Assembly: GCA_012839205.1 (NCBI GenBank) | Contig: DUNT01000003.1 | Location: forward strand, 1-34,456 | Direction of reading: 5' to 3' | Source of the DNA: Clostridiaceae bacterium | Lineage (GTDB): Bacteria > Bacillota > Clostridia > DSM-8532 | Length of the DNA: 34,456 nucleotides | In this document: positions 15,949 to 24,349 of the stretch, piece after piece | Layout of the letters: the number at the start of each line of letters is the position of its first letter | How positions within the stretch are numbered: the first letter of the stretch is position 1 | Notes under the pieces: model-generated | Told to the model about the DNA's origin: nothing | Database searches by the model: none | The model's input: the letters and a program-made list of their open reading frames with translations, nothing else | Position numbers and translations under genes: made by a program

Positions 15949-18318
15949 ATGATGAAATGTTCTATTTGTAAAGAAAATGTTGCGGTCGTGTTTATAACAC
16001 GTGTTATAGATGGAAAAGCCGAACCTATGGGGCTTTGCATAAGCTGTGCACAAAAGCAGGGCCTGGCTCCCTTGCAGCAAATAATTGCCCAGTCTGGTAT
16101 GACTCAGGAGGATATCGAGAATTTGAACAACCAAATGACTGACATCCTTGGATCCATGAATATGGATGAGTTCATGCAAAATCTTCCCCAGGCAGACAAT
16201 CCACAATCACCTGTTGAAGGGGAAGAAGGTGAAATCGATGGGAATTCCATGCTGCGGTTTATTAATAATGCTTTTTCAAAGTTTGGGCCATCTGCTGAGG
16301 AAGGCAAAGAAAACCATTCTCAAAAGCAAACGAGAAATGCCGAGCCAAGGTCACAGGGCAGGTCTTCCAGGAAGAACCTGAATGCTTTTGGTGCAAATCT
16401 TAATGAAAAAGCCATTGCAGGGCAAATTGATCGTGTTGTAGGCAGAGAAAAAGAAATAGAGCGAGTGGTTCAGATTCTTAACCGCAGAACGAAGAATAAC
16501 CCTGTTCTTGTCGGAGAACCGGGTGTTGGTAAAACAGCTATAGCAGAGGGATTGGCCTTACGTATAGTAGAGAAAATTGTGCCAACCAAGCTGTTGGATA
16601 AGGAAATTTATCTTCTTGACCTAGCCGCTATAGTAGCCGGAACACAATTCAGAGGCCAATTTGAGGCCAGAATGAAGGCCATAATTGAAGAAGCCAAGGC
16701 GCAGAAAAATGTTATTTTAGTAATTGACGAGGTTCATAACATTGTTGGTGCCGGCGAGGCTGAAGGCGGAGCAATGAATGCAGCAAATATTCTCAAGCCT
16801 GCATTGGCAAGGGGTGATGTGCAGATTATTGGTGCTACAACCCTTGAAGACTACAGAAAACATATAGAAAAAGATGCTGCTTTGGAAAGGCGGTTCCAGC
16901 CAGTGATGGTTAATGAGCCTACCGTGGAAGAGAGTATTGAAATACTAATGGGTTTAAGACAATACTATGAGGATTTCCATCAGGTTCGTTACCCGGATGA
17001 GGTAATTGAAAATGCCGTAAAAATGTCGTCACGATATATTAACGACAGATTCCTCCCGGATAAAGCAATTGATGTTATTGATGAAGCGGGTTCCAGAGTG
17101 AATTTAAAAAATGTTGGTTCAATTGAGCTGCAAAAATGCAAAAATCAGCTCAAAAAGGTCCAGGAATTGAAGGAAAAAGCCGCTATAATGGATGATTATA
17201 AGAAGGCCGCTGACTATAAAGTTGAGGAATGCAGGCTTCAGGAAAAAATTAAGGAACTGGAAAAAGATCTTGGTAACCTGGATGTTACAGTAGATGATAT
17301 AGCTCATGTAGTAGAAAGCTGGACCGGGATACCTGTTCAGAGAATATCAGAAACTGAGGCATCCAAGCTGCTGAAACTTGAAGAACGCCTCCATAAGAGA
17401 GTGGTGGGCCAGGAAATGGCAGTTTCTGCTTTAGCCAGAGCCATCAGAAGAACACGTTCTGACTTTGTCAAGAAGAAAAGACCCCCCAGCTTTATATTTG
17501 TTGGTCCTACCGGAGTAGGTAAAACAGAACTGGCAAAGGTTCTCACCAACGAACTTTTTGGCAGTGAAGATGCCATGATAAGGCTTGACATGTCGGAATA
17601 CATGGAAAAACATACAGTTTCTAAACTGATAGGCGCTCCTCCCGGATATATAGGATTTGATCAGGGTGGCCAGCTTACTGATAAGGTGCGGAGAAAGCCA
17701 TATTCAGTACTACTCCTGGATGAAATAGAGAAAGCTCATCCCGATGTTTTCAATATGCTTCTTCAGATTATGGAAGATGGCCGCCTGACTGACAGCACAG
17801 GCAGAACTGTGGGATTTGAGAATACAGTCCTGATTATGACATCTAATGCAGGAACAAGCCTTAAATCAAGCGGTATCGGGTTTAATAACGATGGATATGA
17901 AGCACTTGAGAAAAAGGTTAATAACGCTATCCGTGAGATTTTCAGGCCTGAATTTATAAACAGGGTAGATGAAATAATAGTATTTGAGCAGCTGACTCGC
18001 CAGCAATTGGCTCAGATTCTTGAAATCATGTTGAATCAGGTTATGCAGGATGTAAAAGAAAAGGGTATGAGCATCACTTTTGATAACAAGGCCAAAGAAT
18101 TCCTGCTTGAAAAGGGTTACGATGAAAAATACGGAGCCAGACCTTTAAGAAAAACAATCCAGAGACATATTGAAGATGAGTTGTCAGAGTTGTTTTTAGC
18201 CGGAAAAATCCGTGAAGGAAGCAGCATTCAAGTCTCGGTTGAGGACGGAAAGATTTCAATGATTGTTGTGGATTTGCCCATGTTACAGCATGCTAACAAA
18301 GTAAAGAAGCTGCAATAG
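15949..18318 (+). CDS. Clp ATPase (ClpC/ClpE family) with N-terminal zinc finger
   Basis: This AAA+ unfoldase probably feeds substrates to ClpP. Its 789 residues start with a zinc finger (C4, C7, C30, C33) instead of the usual Clp-N repeat domain, then a low-complexity linker to about residue 140. AAA-1 has Walker A GEPGVGKT (189-196) and [14 protein letters not shown]-like coiled segment is near 405-435 ([20 protein letters not shown]). AAA-2 has GPTGVGKT (519-526) and [14 protein letters not shown]. The ClpP-docking loop is I643-G644-F645. The zinc finger is the ClpE hallmark, while the AAA parts resemble ClpC, so I leave the symbol blank. AAGGAG lies 11 nt before the ATG. No mcsA/mcsB or ctsR neighbours are present. 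Confidence 0.93.
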   Translation: MMKCSICKENVAVVFITRVIDGKAEPMGLCISCAQKQGLAPLQQIIAQSGMTQEDIENLNNQMTDILGSMNMDEFMQNLPQADNPQSPVEGEEGEIDGNSMLRFINNAFSKFGPSAEEGKENHSQKQTRNAEPRSQGRSSRKNLNAFGANLNEKAIAGQIDRVVGREKEIERVVQILNRRTKNNPVLVGEPGVGKTAIAEGLALRIVEKIVPTKLLDKEIYLLDLAAIVAGTQFRGQFEARMKAIIEEAKAQKNVILVIDEVHNIVGAGEAEGGAMNAANILKPALARGDVQIIGATTLEDYRKHIEKDAALERRFQPVMVNEPTVEESIEILMGLRQYYEDFHQVRYPDEVIENAVKMSSRYINDRFLPDKAIDVIDEAGSRVNLKNVGSIELQKCKNQLKKVQELKEKAAIMDDYKKAADYKVEECRLQEKIKELEKDLGNLDVTVDDIAHVVESWTGIPVQRISETEASKLLKLEERLHKRVVGQEMAVSALARAIRRTRSDFVKKKRPPSFIFVGPTGVGKTELAKVLTNELFGSEDAMIRLDMSEYMEKHTVSKLIGAPPGYIGFDQGGQLTDKVRRKPYSVLLLDEIEKAHPDVFNMLLQIMEDGRLTDSTGRTVGFENTVLIMTSNAGTSLKSSGIGFNNDGYEALEKKVNNAIREIFRPEFINRVDEIIVFEQLTRQQLAQILEIMLNQVMQDVKEKGMSITFDNKAKEFLLEKGYDEKYGARPLRKTIQRHIEDELSELFLAGKIREGSSIQVSVEDGKISMIVVDLPMLQHANKVKKLQ

Positions 18319-18335
18319 TGCAGCCTGCCTCCACA

Positions 18336-18377
18336 TGTCATCCTGAGCGCAGCGATAGCGGAGTCGAAGGATCTTTT
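18336..18377 (+). repeat. Interspersed TGTCATCCTGAGCG palindromic repeat
   Basis: TGTCATCCTGAGCG (18336-18349) and CGAAGGATCTTTT (18365-18377) flank a short insert. ATCCT (18340-18344) pairs with AGGAT (18368-18372) and a T-run follows. It lies 18 bp after the Clp stop and may act as its terminator. Motifs of this kind recur in many unrelated bacterial genomes; I cannot name the family. Confidence 0.65.
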
Positions 18378-18403
18378 ACGTTAAACAAGGGAGCAGCTGT
18401 AGA

Positions 18404-18489
18404 CTGCTGCGATTTAGCGCTCCATCTCCAACATCCAGTTTCTAGTCGCGCTCGCTACGCAATCCATGCTCCGCTTTAAATCGCAGCAG
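18404..18489 (+). repeat. 86-bp element with 13-bp perfect inverted ends
   Basis: CTGCTGCGATTTA (18404-18416) and TAAATCGCAGCAG (18477-18489) are exact reverse complements around 60 bp that are richer in G+C than the surrounding DNA. No ORF is inside. It could be a small non-autonomous insertion or a long hairpin. Confidence 0.55.
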
Positions 18490-18534
18490 CCACGCCGCTT
18501 AATTACATTTGTTCAAGCTGTTGTAGAATAAAAA

Positions 18535-18585
18535 CCCCGCAGTGATGAGAAAATAGAGCATATATCATCATTGCGGGGTGTTTTT
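18535..18585 (+). promoter_or_regulatory. 14-bp hairpin enclosing the ribosome-binding site of the next ORF
   Basis: CCCCGCAGTGATGA (18535-18548) pairs with TCATCATTGCGGGG (18565-18578), one G-T wobble, extended by A-T, and followed by TGTTTTT. It has terminator form, yet the only Shine-Dalgarno for the ATG at 18586 (GGGGTG, 18575-18580) lies in its right arm. It is a terminator, a translational switch, or both. Confidence 0.6.
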
Positions 18586-18780
18586 ATGGAAAAAACCGAT
18601 TATGTAAGAAAAAGCAGAGTATCTTTTTACTTAATCATCATTGCTGTTGTGGCTGTTGCTGCACTGGCAGCAGGGATATACTTTCTTATGACGGGTGACC
18701 GCAGAAAGGAGCCAAATCGAGGCACTTATGTAATCAGTCAGACAGAGAGGAGTAGAGGTTTTGAAAAAACAAATCAGTAA
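18586..18780 (+). CDS. Small single-pass membrane protein upstream of spoVAC
   Basis: This is a 64-residue ORF: MEKTDYVRKSRVS, one membrane helix at about residues 14-36 (FYLIIIAVVAVAALAAG and following), then a short basic tail RRKEPNRGTYVIS. The ATG at 18586 is preceded by GGGGTG. Its last 20 bases overlap the spoVAC start (TTG 18761), which suggests translational coupling and argues that it is a real gene. I do not recognise it. It has no SpoVAA or SpoVAB resemblance that I can see. A sporulation role is inferred only from position. Confidence 0.6.
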   Translation: MEKTDYVRKSRVSFYLIIIAVVAVAALAAGIYFLMTGDRRKEPNRGTYVISQTERSRGFEKTNQ

Positions 18781-19213
18781 ACACGAGTACCAAAAGCTGG
18801 TGGAAGAAAAAGCTCCCGGCTCTCATTTTATAAAAAACCTGTTTGCAGCCTTTATAACAGGGGGAGCCATTTGCGCTGTCGGACAAATTGTAATGCTAAT
18901 CTTTGAAAACTTTGGTGCAGACAAGGAATTATCCGCATCGGCAACCAGTATAATTATGATTTTTATTGGTGCATTTTTAACAGGAATTAATATCTATGAT
19001 GAGATAGGAAAATTTGGCGGGGCAGGTGCATCAGTGCCTATAACAGGTTTTTCAAATTCTATAGTCTCTCCGGCTATGGAGTTTAAGAAGGAAGGACATG
19101 TTATGGGAGTTGGAGCGAAAATGTTTCTTATTGCTGGCCCTGTACTGGTTTACGGGATATTTGCCTCAGTTATCGCAGGGCTTTTCTATTTTATTTGGAA
19201 GCAGGTGATGTAG
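18761..19213 (+). CDS. spoVAC: Stage V sporulation protein AC
   Basis: SpoVAC is an inner spore-membrane protein of the channel that loads calcium dipicolinate into the forespore and releases it in germination. The 150 residues match the family: a polar N-terminus (EYQKLVEEKAPGSHFIKN), then hydrophobic helices including FITGGAICAVGQIVMLIF, with GGAGASVPITGFSNSIVSPAMEFKKEG in between. The start is TTG 18761, with AGAGGAG about 8 nt upstream and an overlap with the small ORF before it. It overlaps the spoVAD start by one base (TAGTG). In relatives the operon is made in the forespore by sigma-G; I did not find a confident sigma-G promoter. Confidence 0.96.
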   Translation: MKKQISKHEYQKLVEEKAPGSHFIKNLFAAFITGGAICAVGQIVMLIFENFGADKELSASATSIIMIFIGAFLTGINIYDEIGKFGGAGASVPITGFSNSIVSPAMEFKKEGHVMGVGAKMFLIAGPVLVYGIFASVIAGLFYFIWKQVM

Positions 19214-20220
19214 TGGCAAAAAGATTAGGTTCACAAACAATAGTCTTGGATAAGCAGCCTGTTATCTTAAGTGGTGCGGGAATTGTAGGTAAGAAAGAAG
19301 GGGACGGACCCCTTGCCAGATATTTTGATGATGTGGTGGATGATGAATACGCTGGCGAAAAGACCTTTGAAGCTGCCGAATCCCGATTATTAAGAGACAC
19401 CTATATTAAAGCTCTGGAGAAGAGCGGAAAATCATCTACCGATATAAATATAATCCTTTCGGGGGATCTGTTAAATCAGTGTACGGCAGCAAGTTACGCC
19501 TTTAGAGATGTGGATACGCCGTATCTGGGTTTGTTTGGCGCATGTTCAACCATGAGTGAGTCTTTGGCCATTGCTTCCATGCTGATAGACGGAGGTTCTG
19601 TTGACTATGCGGTGTGCGCTGCCTCCAGCCATTTTTGCTCAGCAGAACGCCAGTTCAGATTTCCTCTGGAATACGGCTCTCAAAGGACTCCTACTGCCCA
19701 ATGGACAGTCACAGGAGCGGGAGCGATAATTTTGGGCAAGGAGGGGCAGGGACCCAGGATAACCTGTATTACTCCCGGCAAGATAATAGATGAAGGTATC
19801 AAAGATTCCAATAATATGGGGGCGGCGATGTCTCCGGCAGCCCATGATACAATAAGGAGCCATCTTATTGATACCGGACGAAACTTAGATGATTTTGATA
19901 TGATTCTTACCGGAGATTTAGGCAGATTTGGCAGTACCATGCTCAGGGAACTTTTAAACAGAAGTAATATTGATTTGAAAGATAAACATAAGGACTGCGG
20001 CATGCTTATTTTTGACCTTGAAAAACAGGGAGTTGATTGTGGGGGAAGTGGTTGTGGCTGCAGCGCTGTAGTATTATCCACATATATATTGAATCTGTTT
20101 ATGCAAGGAACAATAAAACGGTTACTTTTTGTTGCAACTGGAGCATTATTAAGTCCCACAAGAATTCAGCAGGGGGAAACCATACCGGGCATTGCCCATG
20201 CCGTTTTAATTGAAGCGTAG
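19213..20220 (+). CDS. spoVAD: Stage V sporulation protein AD
   Basis: SpoVAD is the soluble, dipicolinate-binding subunit of the SpoVA channel and has a thiolase-like fold. The 335 residues match the ~338 of B. subtilis. Typical segments are LGSQTIVLDKQPVILSGAGIVG, FEAAESRLLRDTYIKALEKSG, GLFGACSTMSESLAIAS, AASSHFCSAERQFRFP and LEKQGVDCGGSGCGCSAVVLS. An in-frame start exists at 19195, but AGGTGATG sits directly before the GTG at 19213, which overlaps the spoVAC stop by one base. spoVAE follows 16 bp after its stop. Confidence 0.97.
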   Translation: MAKRLGSQTIVLDKQPVILSGAGIVGKKEGDGPLARYFDDVVDDEYAGEKTFEAAESRLLRDTYIKALEKSGKSSTDINIILSGDLLNQCTAASYAFRDVDTPYLGLFGACSTMSESLAIASMLIDGGSVDYAVCAASSHFCSAERQFRFPLEYGSQRTPTAQWTVTGAGAIILGKEGQGPRITCITPGKIIDEGIKDSNNMGAAMSPAAHDTIRSHLIDTGRNLDDFDMILTGDLGRFGSTMLRELLNRSNIDLKDKHKDCGMLIFDLEKQGVDCGGSGCGCSAVVLSTYILNLFMQGTIKRLLFVATGALLSPTRIQQGETIPGIAHAVLIEA

Positions 20221-20236
20221 ATATGGAGGATATCAT

Positions 20237-20596
20237 ATGAGTGAAATATTAAGAGCCTTTCTGTTGGGTGGGTGTATTTGCATAGTAGGACAGGTTTTAA
20301 TTGATTTTACTAAAATAACACCTGCCAGAATTATGGTACTATTTGTGGTTACAGGAGTTGTTTTAGGGATATTCGGTCTTTATCAGCCTTTAATTGATTG
20401 GGGAGGAGCAGGAGCTACCGTCCCTCTTTTAGGATTTGGGAATGTACTGGCCAAGGGTGTAATAAAGGAGGTGGATGAGGCAGGTTTGCTGGGTATTTTT
20501 ACGGGAGGTGTTAAGGCAGCTGCTGCAGGTATTACTGCTGCTATAACTTTTGGGTATATTATGGCCATTATTTCTAAACCAAAGATTAAAAGTTAA
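20237..20596 (+). CDS. spoVAE: Stage V sporulation protein AE
   Basis: SpoVAE is the third membrane component of the dipicolinate channel. The 119 residues are nearly all membrane helices: FLLGGCICIVGQVLIDF, IMVLFVVTGVVLGIFGLY, then GGAGATVPLLGFGNVLAKG, which mirrors the loop in SpoVAC, and a last helix AAAAGITAAITFGYIMAI. GGAGG (20225-20229) lies 7 nt before the ATG at 20237; the upstream in-frame start at 20210 would overlap spoVAD. It closes the AC-AD-AE set found in many Clostridia, which lack the AA, AB and AF genes of Bacillus. A hairpin terminator follows. Confidence 0.96.
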   Translation: MSEILRAFLLGGCICIVGQVLIDFTKITPARIMVLFVVTGVVLGIFGLYQPLIDWGGAGATVPLLGFGNVLAKGVIKEVDEAGLLGIFTGGVKAAAAGITAAITFGYIMAIISKPKIKS

Positions 20597-20638
20597 CGTC
20601 TAATATGGTATAATTACTTTTGTATTTTAGCAAATAAA

Positions 20639-20664
20639 CTCAAGGCGGGAGCCTTGAGGTTTTG
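20639..20664 (+). terminator. Intrinsic terminator after spoVAE
   Basis: CTCAAGGC (20639-20646) and GCCTTGAG (20651-20658) form an 8-bp stem with a GGGA loop, then GTTTTG. A TATAAT at 20609-20614 could start the downstream gene, in which case this hairpin would lie in that leader. Confidence 0.65.
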
Positions 20665-20702
20665 TCTGTCATAAACTATATTGCATTCAAAGGAGAAAAA
20701 AG

Positions 20703-22058
20703 ATGGCAAGAACATCAAGAAAGAACAGAAGAAACAACATGTTAATTGTAACAGCAGCAATCTTGTCTTTAATGATTCTGGCAGTAGTGTTTGCAATTCT
20801 TTCCATGAAAAATCCAAGTACTCCGCCTGATCAAAGTGCGGTGAGTCCCAGTCCAACGGCACCTGCTACAGAGATCCCGGCTGATACACAGACTCCTGCA
20901 CCCAGCCAGACCAATACGCCAGCTCCTACCCCAACACCTACTCCTACACCTACTCCGATACCTGAGCCCACTCCCATAAACGGGATAACGCCTTATCCGG
21001 AGATTAAGGAGGACAGACGCAGCACCAGTACAAAGACATTGCCGCCTATAAAAGCATTGTATTTAAACGCTAGATCAGTGAGGGAGAACCTAGATCACTA
21101 CATCGATTTGGCCAACAGAACAGAAATAAATGCCTATGTTATTGATATAAAAAATGATGCGGGCATGCTCATGTATGATTCCGAGATTGATGTTGTAAAT
21201 AAAGCAAAGGCTGATACCCCAGGCTTTGATATAAGAACAGTGACGAAAAAACTCCATGACAATGGCATTTTTGTAATAGCACGTATGGTTACATTTAAGG
21301 ATTCCATCATGACCACCTATAATCCTGATCTGGCTATAAAAAAGGAAAACGGTGAGGTCTGGGAATCAGGTACCAAGTGGCTGGATCCGACCAAAAAGGA
21401 ATCTTGGGATTATATTTTAAGTATTGCCCAGGAGGCTGTTAATTTCGGATTCGATGAAATTCAGTTTGACTATATCCGTTTCCCTGAAACCAGTCTGTAT
21501 ACTTATAAAATGGATTTTGCTCCGGGCCAGAGCCGTTCAGGAGCTATTGAAAACTTCATACGATATATGAGATTGAACCTTCCGCAGGAGACGGTTCTTT
21601 CAGCCGATATATTTGGTATGCCTATGATTGCAACGAAGGATTATGGTGAAATTGGCCAGACACTTGAAACTATCGGAAATAGTCTTGACTACATTTGTCC
21701 GATGATATATCCATCCCATTATGCTAATTCAGCCCCTAAGGGATCCATGGCCAATGGTGTGGGCCAGACAATAAACGGAATAAAATTTACCCATCCTGAC
21801 CTAAAACCATATGAGGTTGTATATAATACTCTTATGGTAGGAAAAAATCGTATTGAGAAAATACCGGGATATAATCTTAATGTCCGGGCTTATATTCAGG
21901 GATTTACTCTTAGTTCGCTTCCGGATGGTTATTGGATGAATTACGGAGTCGAGGAATATCAGGCTCAGATGAAGGCAGTTTATGATGCGGGCTATGATGA
22001 GTGGATATTCTGGAATGCGCCTAATACATATGTTGAAGCCGCATTTAAGCCTGAATAA
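20703..22058 (+). CDS. Membrane-anchored putative glycoside hydrolase (DUF4015 family)
   Basis: Residues 1-12 are basic and an N-terminal membrane helix (13-36) acts as anchor or uncleaved signal. Residues ~38-100 form a Pro/Thr-rich linker (TPTPTPTPTPIPEPTP). Residues ~112-451 are a TIM-barrel-like domain of the DUF4015 'putative glycoside hydrolase' family: AYVIDIKNDAGMLMYDS, FVIARMVTFKD, WLDPTKKESWDYI, FGFDEIQFDYIRFPE, LSADIFGMP and YICPMIYPSHY. Acidic residues at the strand ends (DEIQFD, SADIFG) suit a carbohydrate hydrolase, but the substrate is unknown. It probably acts outside the membrane, on wall or exported polysaccharide. uppP follows 33 bp later. Confidence 0.85.
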   Translation: MARTSRKNRRNNMLIVTAAILSLMILAVVFAILSMKNPSTPPDQSAVSPSPTAPATEIPADTQTPAPSQTNTPAPTPTPTPTPTPIPEPTPINGITPYPEIKEDRRSTSTKTLPPIKALYLNARSVRENLDHYIDLANRTEINAYVIDIKNDAGMLMYDSEIDVVNKAKADTPGFDIRTVTKKLHDNGIFVIARMVTFKDSIMTTYNPDLAIKKENGEVWESGTKWLDPTKKESWDYILSIAQEAVNFGFDEIQFDYIRFPETSLYTYKMDFAPGQSRSGAIENFIRYMRLNLPQETVLSADIFGMPMIATKDYGEIGQTLETIGNSLDYICPMIYPSHYANSAPKGSMANGVGQTINGIKFTHPDLKPYEVVYNTLMVGKNRIEKIPGYNLNVRAYIQGFTLSSLPDGYWMNYGVEEYQAQMKAVYDAGYDEWIFWNAPNTYVEAAFKPE

Positions 22059-22091
22059 GTAAAGGGGATTTTCTCATAGCCGGAGGTAATA

Positions 22092-22919
22092 ATGAATCTG
22101 TTACAAGCTATAATTTTGGGTATAGTGCAGGGACTGACAGAGTTTCTGCCTATAAGCAGTTCCGGACACCTGGTTTTATTTCAAAAATTGTTGGGGGTGG
22201 ATATTTCTACCCCCCAGGCCCAATCAATGATTGTGACCTTTTATATTGCCCTTCATGTGGGCACTTTGTTTGCAGTAATTTTATTCTTCTGGAAGAAGGT
22301 TGTTGAGATAATTCGCCGCCCCTTTTCCAAACTTCCCATGCAAATTGTAGTGGCAACCATACCAGCAATAATTATTAATTTTCTGTTTGGCGACTTTATT
22401 GAAAGTACATATTTAGGCTCTGCCTTGTTGGGCCCGGGATTTTTGTTTACCGGGACGGCACTTATGATATCACAAAAGGTGGCAGAGGGAAAAAAAGGTT
22501 TGGAAGAGCTTAAAACCAGCGATTCTCTTGTAATAGGTTTGGCGCAGGGAATCGCATTATTGCCTGCAGTTTCCCGTTCCGGCATGACTATTACTGCCTC
22601 TTTGTTACTTGGATTACAAAGAGGTTTTGCCGCTGACTTTTCTTTCCTGATGTCTATACCTCCCATTCTTGGAGGCGCCCTTTTGGATGCTATTGATATT
22701 ATGAAAGGAACAACGGTATCTCTTGAATCCATAGGACTGGTTAATATTCTTGCAGGTACGATTGCCGCCGGGATTACAGGTTTTCTTGCAATAAAACTTA
22801 TGATGAATGTCATCAAAAACATGAAGCTGAAATATTTTGCCTACTATGTATTCACTTTGGGAACTCTGATAATAATAGGACAGATTTTTTTCAAAGAGAG
22901 CATACAATGGCTTTTTTAA
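22092..22919 (+). CDS. uppP: Undecaprenyl-diphosphatase
   Basis: UppP (BacA) removes a phosphate from undecaprenyl pyrophosphate, recycling the lipid carrier for peptidoglycan; it can also confer bacitracin resistance. The 275 residues contain about eight membrane helices and both conserved motifs: EFLPISSSGHLVLFQ near residue 17 and LLPAVSRSGMTITASLLLGL near residue 156. GGAGG lies about 6 nt before the ATG. It may be cotranscribed with the DUF4015 gene before it and tsaD 38 bp after it. Confidence 0.97.
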   Translation: MNLLQAIILGIVQGLTEFLPISSSGHLVLFQKLLGVDISTPQAQSMIVTFYIALHVGTLFAVILFFWKKVVEIIRRPFSKLPMQIVVATIPAIIINFLFGDFIESTYLGSALLGPGFLFTGTALMISQKVAEGKKGLEELKTSDSLVIGLAQGIALLPAVSRSGMTITASLLLGLQRGFAADFSFLMSIPPILGGALLDAIDIMKGTTVSLESIGLVNILAGTIAAGITGFLAIKLMMNVIKNMKLKYFAYYVFTLGTLIIIGQIFFKESIQWLF

Positions 22920-22957
22920 CAAGATGAAAGGATTATATTTAAATCGAGAATAAGAAA

Positions 22958-23983
22958 ATGAAAGACATTATAATTTTAGGAATTGAAACAAGTTGTGATG
23001 AGACATCTGCCGCCGTTGTGGTAAACGGCCGTAAGGTATTATCAAATATAATAGCATCTCAGATAGATTTACATGCTGAATACGGGGGAGTGGTTCCTGA
23101 AATAGCATCCCGCAAGCACGTAGAGCTTATCCTGCCTGTAATAGATTCAGCACTAAAAGATGCAGACATTACTTTAGAGGAAGTGGACGCAATTGCCGTA
23201 ACCTATGGGCCGGGGCTTGTAGGTGCACTTCTGGTGGGTGTCACTGCAGCCAAGGCTATTGCTGCTGCGCTTGATAAGCCTCTTATCAAAGTCCACCACA
23301 TTGAAGGCCATATAGCTGCTAATTATATAAGTCATCCTGATTTAGAACCGCCCTATATCAGTCTTATTGCCTCCGGCGGTCATAGCCATATTGTTCATGT
23401 TAAGGACTATTTGGATTTTGATGTTCTTGGAATAACCAGGGATGACGCAGCCGGCGAAGTTTTTGATAAGATTGCACGGGTTCTGGGCCTGGGGTATCCG
23501 GGAGGACCTGTTATTGATAAACAGGCAAAGCTGGGAAATCCGAAGGCTGCCCATTTCCCAAGGGTTAATTTTCCCGGTGGTTCTTATGATTTTTCCTTTT
23601 CCGGATTGAAAACCGCTGTTATCAATTATGTAAACACTGCCCGGCAGAAGGGAGAAGAACTGAGTATACCTGATATATGCGCATCTTTTCAACAGGCTGT
23701 GGTGGATGTTTTGGTAGACCATACATTAAAAGCTGCCCAGAGTATTGATGTTAAAAAAATAGCCTTAGCCGGCGGTGTTGCTTCGAATTCTCTTCTAAGA
23801 GAAACATTTCAAAGCAGAGGAAAAGAAACAGGCATAGATGTAATTTTCCCTGCTCCTATATTGTGCACCGATAATGCCGCAATGATTGCTGCTGCCGGTT
23901 ATTACTCGTTCTTAAAAGGTGAGTTTGCAGATTTGACTTTAAATGCCGTGCCGTCTCTTGTCATAGGAGAAGGACATAAGTAA
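22958..23983 (+). CDS. tsaD: tRNA N6-threonylcarbamoyladenosine (t6A37) transferase subunit TsaD
   Basis: TsaD transfers the threonylcarbamoyl group to A37 of ANN-decoding tRNAs, working with TsaB and TsaE. The 341 residues are the usual length. [16 protein letters not shown] opens the ASKHA fold, and the metal-binding pair is H114 and H118 in HHIEGH. Also present are [55 protein letters not shown] and CTDNAAMIA. The Shine-Dalgarno before ATG 22958 is weak, so expression may lean on coupling with uppP. tsaB and tsaE are not in this window. Confidence 0.97.
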   Translation: MKDIIILGIETSCDETSAAVVVNGRKVLSNIIASQIDLHAEYGGVVPEIASRKHVELILPVIDSALKDADITLEEVDAIAVTYGPGLVGALLVGVTAAKAIAAALDKPLIKVHHIEGHIAANYISHPDLEPPYISLIASGGHSHIVHVKDYLDFDVLGITRDDAAGEVFDKIARVLGLGYPGGPVIDKQAKLGNPKAAHFPRVNFPGGSYDFSFSGLKTAVINYVNTARQKGEELSIPDICASFQQAVVDVLVDHTLKAAQSIDVKKIALAGGVASNSLLRETFQSRGKETGIDVIFPAPILCTDNAAMIAAAGYYSFLKGEFADLTLNAVPSLVIGEGHK

Positions 23984-23998
23984 CTGCCCTTTATTATA

Positions 23999-24122
23999 TT
24001 CTGAGGGTCGCGTATTACCCCTTGTTGTGATCCTGAGGGTCGCATATTATTCCTTACTATCATCCTGAGCGAGGCATATTACCCCTTGCTGTCATCCTGA
24101 GCGAAGCCGAAGGATCTTTTTA
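23999..24122 (+). repeat. Tandem 32-bp repeats ending in the TGTCATCCTGAGCG palindrome
   Basis: Three diverged 32-bp units (23999-24030, 24031-24062, 24063-24094) each start TYCTGAG. The last is followed at once by a complete palindromic copy: TGTCATCCTGAGCG (24090-24103), then CGAAGGATCTTTTT (24108-24121). ATCCT (24094-24098) pairs with AGGAT (24111-24115). It starts 15 bp after the tsaD stop, and the last hairpin plus T-run may terminate tsaD. Confidence 0.75.
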
Positions 24123-24262
24123 TTGACCTAATGATTCTATACTAAGAATACCATATATCCGCTAAAACCTCATAAAATCAAAGTTACAGGTGGTTCGCAA
24201 ACAACCGGGATCTACCTGTCGATTAATTAGCTTTTACCTGTGAATTTGTTGACATTTTTGAC
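24123..24262 (+). other. Non-coding spacer between the repeats and the DnaA-like boxes
   Basis: No ORF or RNA gene is visible. A short TACCTGT word recurs in this stretch and again at 24311, ahead of the DnaA-box-like sequences. Confidence 0.4.
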
Positions 24263-24344
24263 TGTGGAGACTGTGGAAATATTCATAAAAACAGCTCATA
24301 TTGCCCACTTTACCTGTGGATAACCCTGTGGATACTGTGGATAA
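24263..24344 (+). promoter_or_regulatory. Cluster of DnaA-box-like 9-mers
   Basis: TGTGGATAA at 24315-24323 and 24336-24344 are exact reverse complements of the DnaA box TTATCCACA. TGTGGATAC (24327-24335) differs at one base. TGTGGAGAC (24263-24271) and TGTGGAAAT (24272-24280) each match 7 of 9. All are in one orientation, and two pairs abut at 9-bp spacing. They lie between the convergent tsaD and lytic transglycosylase genes. No dnaA, dnaN or other origin genes are nearby. Confidence 0.6.
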
Positions 24345-24349
24345 GGTTG

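Noticed and set aside
19680-20159. Antisense ORF of 159 codons inside spoVAD
   Set aside because: It lies wholly within a well-supported gene on the other strand and resembles no family.
22253-22822. Long antisense ORF inside uppP
   Set aside because: It is a mirror of membrane-helix codons in uppP with no independent support.
24263-24344. Replication origin
   Set aside because: The box cluster is small and no dnaA, dnaN, recF, gyr or rpmH genes are in the window; a titration or regulatory cluster fits better.
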